From: Thermoplasmata archaeon
GTDB lineage: Archaea; Thermoplasmatota; Thermoplasmata; Thermoplasmatales; Thermoplasmataceae
Length of the DNA stretch: 16,636 nt
Assembly: GCA_021790415.1 (NCBI GenBank)
Contig: JAJYDZ010000004.1
Coordinates: forward strand, 1-16,636
Reading direction: 5' to 3'
The notes under the pieces are model-generated. The model was given only the letters and a program-made list of their open reading frames with translations, made no database searches and was not told the DNA's origin. This document shows, one piece after another, positions 15,376 through 16,636 of the stretch. The stretch's first letter is position 1. Each line of letters starts with the position of its first letter. The position numbers and the translations under genes are program-made.

Positions 15376-15519
15376 ATGCCCTTACTTAACGGATCGAAAA
15401 AACTCGATCGCGCTTCCGTCTATATCAAAATGCCTTTCGTACTTAAAAATAGGGCGACAGGGAGTATCGTTCACCCTACAAACTTAACAAATGATTTGTT
15501 CAATTTACGAATCCCTTAG
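15376..15519 (+). CDS. Small protein (47 aa) related to the 61-aa protein at 4057
   Basis: A 47-residue basic protein of unknown function. A purine-rich GGAGGGGAGGAGGA lies right before ATG 15376, so translation looks strong. Residues about 19-47 (PFVLKNRATG, then IVHPTN and NDLF) share the spaced pattern seen in the 61-residue protein at 4057-4242, with 12 or so identities over about 30 positions. The open frame extends upstream to ATG 15283, but the ribosome binding site decides for 15376. The frame also stays open for 43 codons after its TAG stop, see the findings. No cysteine motif or membrane segment. Confidence 0.55.
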   Translation: MPLLNGSKKLDRASVYIKMPFVLKNRATGSIVHPTNLTNDLFNLRIP

Positions 15520-15586
15520 GTTCCATTTCCAGAGGGAGTACTGCGGCGAGGCACGATAGTGAGAGTCAGGCGAGGACGTTCAGTAA

Positions 15587-15614
15587 TACCCCTTACCACG
15601 GTATACCCCCTTAC
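15587..15614. repeat. Short direct repeat in a C/G-rich intergenic block
   Basis: TACCCCTTAC at 15587-15596 recurs as TACCCCCTTAC at 15604-15614, spaced by about 17 bases, and GCGAGG occurs three times between 15545 and 15640. The block 15520-15766 contains no assigned gene. The repeats could be operator sites, or part of a frame continuing from the 47-aa gene; I see no decisive evidence for either. Confidence 0.35.
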
Positions 15615-15766
15615 TAGTTTGAGAGCTAAGAGGGGGCGAGGTAGACAATGATAGGCGCTACTTGTTTGAATCTTCTCTTTGGTTTTTTTGAGAAGTGTGG
15701 ATGGTAAAAGATTGAAAGGTTTAAGATAAGGCGTGGAATAATCTAACGGTCGCCTTGAAAAAAGCC

Positions 15767-16636
15767 ATGGACACTTTACTGACATTGAAAGTGAAAGGAC
15801 TCGAAGGATTTGCAAAATCTCCCGAGATCCCAGTATCTACCGGAATCAATATACTTGTTGGAAAGAATAGTGCAGGAAAGACGCGTTTGCTCAAGTTCGT
15901 TAACAATCTGAAAGCTTTTGGTACAATCAACTGGGATGAGTTATATTTAAGCACTTCGGAGGGAGAGACGAAGTACTCGATTACGGTTATTGATTTGACC
16001 AGGTACCAAAATGCAGCAACGCAGATGGCAGTCGAAGGAAGTAACGGAAAAATCCTCAAATTTAGGATTAGCAGAGACCAGAGCAACAAATACGAATACA
16101 GTGATCTGACTCAGGGGGAACTACTAAACTTTCCCCAAAGGCCTACTGTGCAGAATACTCTGGGATCCGTCTTTGCCGCAAGAAAGCGAGTGTCCAGTGA
16201 TAACTCTTTTGAAAATACTTTGCAGAAAGTAATTTATATCGATTCTCAGAGGGTTATCAAAGCGAGAGTGCAAGCGGAACCTAAAAGAGTTCCATCACCT
16301 GACGGGTCAGATCTGGGTCAGAGCATTTTGTGGCATAAGGGCAATGAGACGTCTCAATATCTAGAATTGGCGAGAACGATGAAGAATATTTTTCCCGAGA
16401 TAGAGCGCGTTTTGACCATTCCCGTTGAAACTCATACTACTCCCCCACAAGCCTCGTTTATAGATGTAGGGGTTAAGGATAAATTCTCGGGAAAAAATAT
16501 TCCCGCAAACGACTTCGGGACTGGGGTAAGTCAGGTGCTGTTCTTTGTTAGTATGATTTTATTCTCTGAACCAGGGATGATTTTTTTAGTAGATGAACCA
16601 CACGTCTATCTCCATCCCTCTGCAGAAAAGTCCCTA
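15767..16636 (+). CDS. AAA/OLD-like ATPase, N-terminal part, runs off the window
   Basis: About 290 residues are visible and the frame is open at the window edge. It is a cytosolic P-loop ATPase of the AAA_21/OLD-like class. Walker A is GKNSAGKT (32-39), an ABC-like signature GTGVSQ lies at 251-256, and Walker B reads MIFLVDEPHVYLHPS (D276, E277). Such proteins work with a nuclease or toxin partner in defence systems (for example Gabija GajA, PARIS, Septu) but also in other roles; the C-terminal domain that would settle this is beyond the window. ATG 15767 has no Shine-Dalgarno; TTG 15755 is an alternative, and the frame is open to 15725. It faces away from the helicase-nuclease. Confidence 0.85.
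   Translation, partial: MDTLLTLKVKGLEGFAKSPEIPVSTGINILVGKNSAGKTRLLKFVNNLKAFGTINWDELYLSTSEGETKYSITVIDLTRYQNAATQMAVEGSNGKILKFRISRDQSNKYEYSDLTQGELLNFPQRPTVQNTLGSVFAARKRVSSDNSFENTLQKVIYIDSQRVIKARVQAEPKRVPSPDGSDLGQSILWHKGNETSQYLELARTMKNIFPEIERVLTIPVETHTTPPQASFIDVGVKDKFSGKNIPANDFGTGVSQVLFFVSMILFSEPGMIFLVDEPHVYLHPSAEKSL

Noticed and set aside
15516..15815. 99-residue minus-strand frame across the C/G-rich block
   Set aside because: It overlaps the start of the AAA ATPase gene, has no start signal and looks like a shadow of the C/G-rich composition.

Overview
The window looks like chromosome from a thermoacidophilic archaeon, most likely Thermoplasmatales or a relative; this is inferred from gene content, not from a marker gene. 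Supporting signs are an HTH_10 (bacterio-opsin activator type) regulator, a KdaD-type 2-keto-3-deoxy-pentonate dehydratase very like the Sulfolobus enzyme as I recall it, TATA-like boxes about 25 bases upstream of leaderless start codons, GAGGTGAT-type ribosome binding sites inside operons, and AGA/AGG/ATA-rich codon use. No rRNA, tRNA or CRISPR array was seen.

Layout. (1) 1-2345: the last codons of a plus-strand gene, a hairpin/T-run terminator, then a compact minus-strand operon of four small genes (transcribed 2291 to 355): a winged-helix protein, two tandem paralogues with a coiled coil plus a winged-helix-like domain, and a candidate HEPN protein. It resembles an uncharacterised toxin/defence module. 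(2) 2370-3901: a HerA/TraG-type ATPase that keeps Walker B but lacks the Walker A half, carries a wHTH and nuclease-like tail, and has a -1 frame break at an A7 run. (3) 4057-6554: a 61-aa protein, an HTH_10 regulator, and convergently an overlapping pair made of a 2[4Fe-4S] ferredoxin-like protein and a partner starting MTHTLHR. (4) 6643-12001: a five-gene plus-strand operon: MFS transporter, cyclase/formamidase-fold hydrolase (broken by an in-frame TGA), aldehyde dehydrogenase, KdaD and a PanB-like enzyme. (5) 12023-16636: an undefined gene remnant, a large SF2 helicase with a C-terminal PD-(D/E)XK nuclease (minus strand), a 47-aa protein related to the 61-aa one, and the start of an AAA/OLD-like ATPase running off the window.

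How it works together. KdaD and the aldehyde dehydrogenase are the two last steps of the oxidative, non-phosphorylating pentose pathway (2-keto-3-deoxy-pentonate to 2,5-dioxopentanoate to 2-oxoglutarate). The MFS protein would import the substrate, the cyclase-fold hydrolase might act on a lactone or amide, and PanB would use a 2-oxoacid. The divergent ferredoxin pair shares the intergenic promoter region and the HTH_10 gene lies just beyond. This metabolic island is flanked on both sides by accessory genes (HEPN/wHTH module, HerA fragment, helicase-nuclease, AAA ATPase), consistent with a variable defence/mobile-element region.
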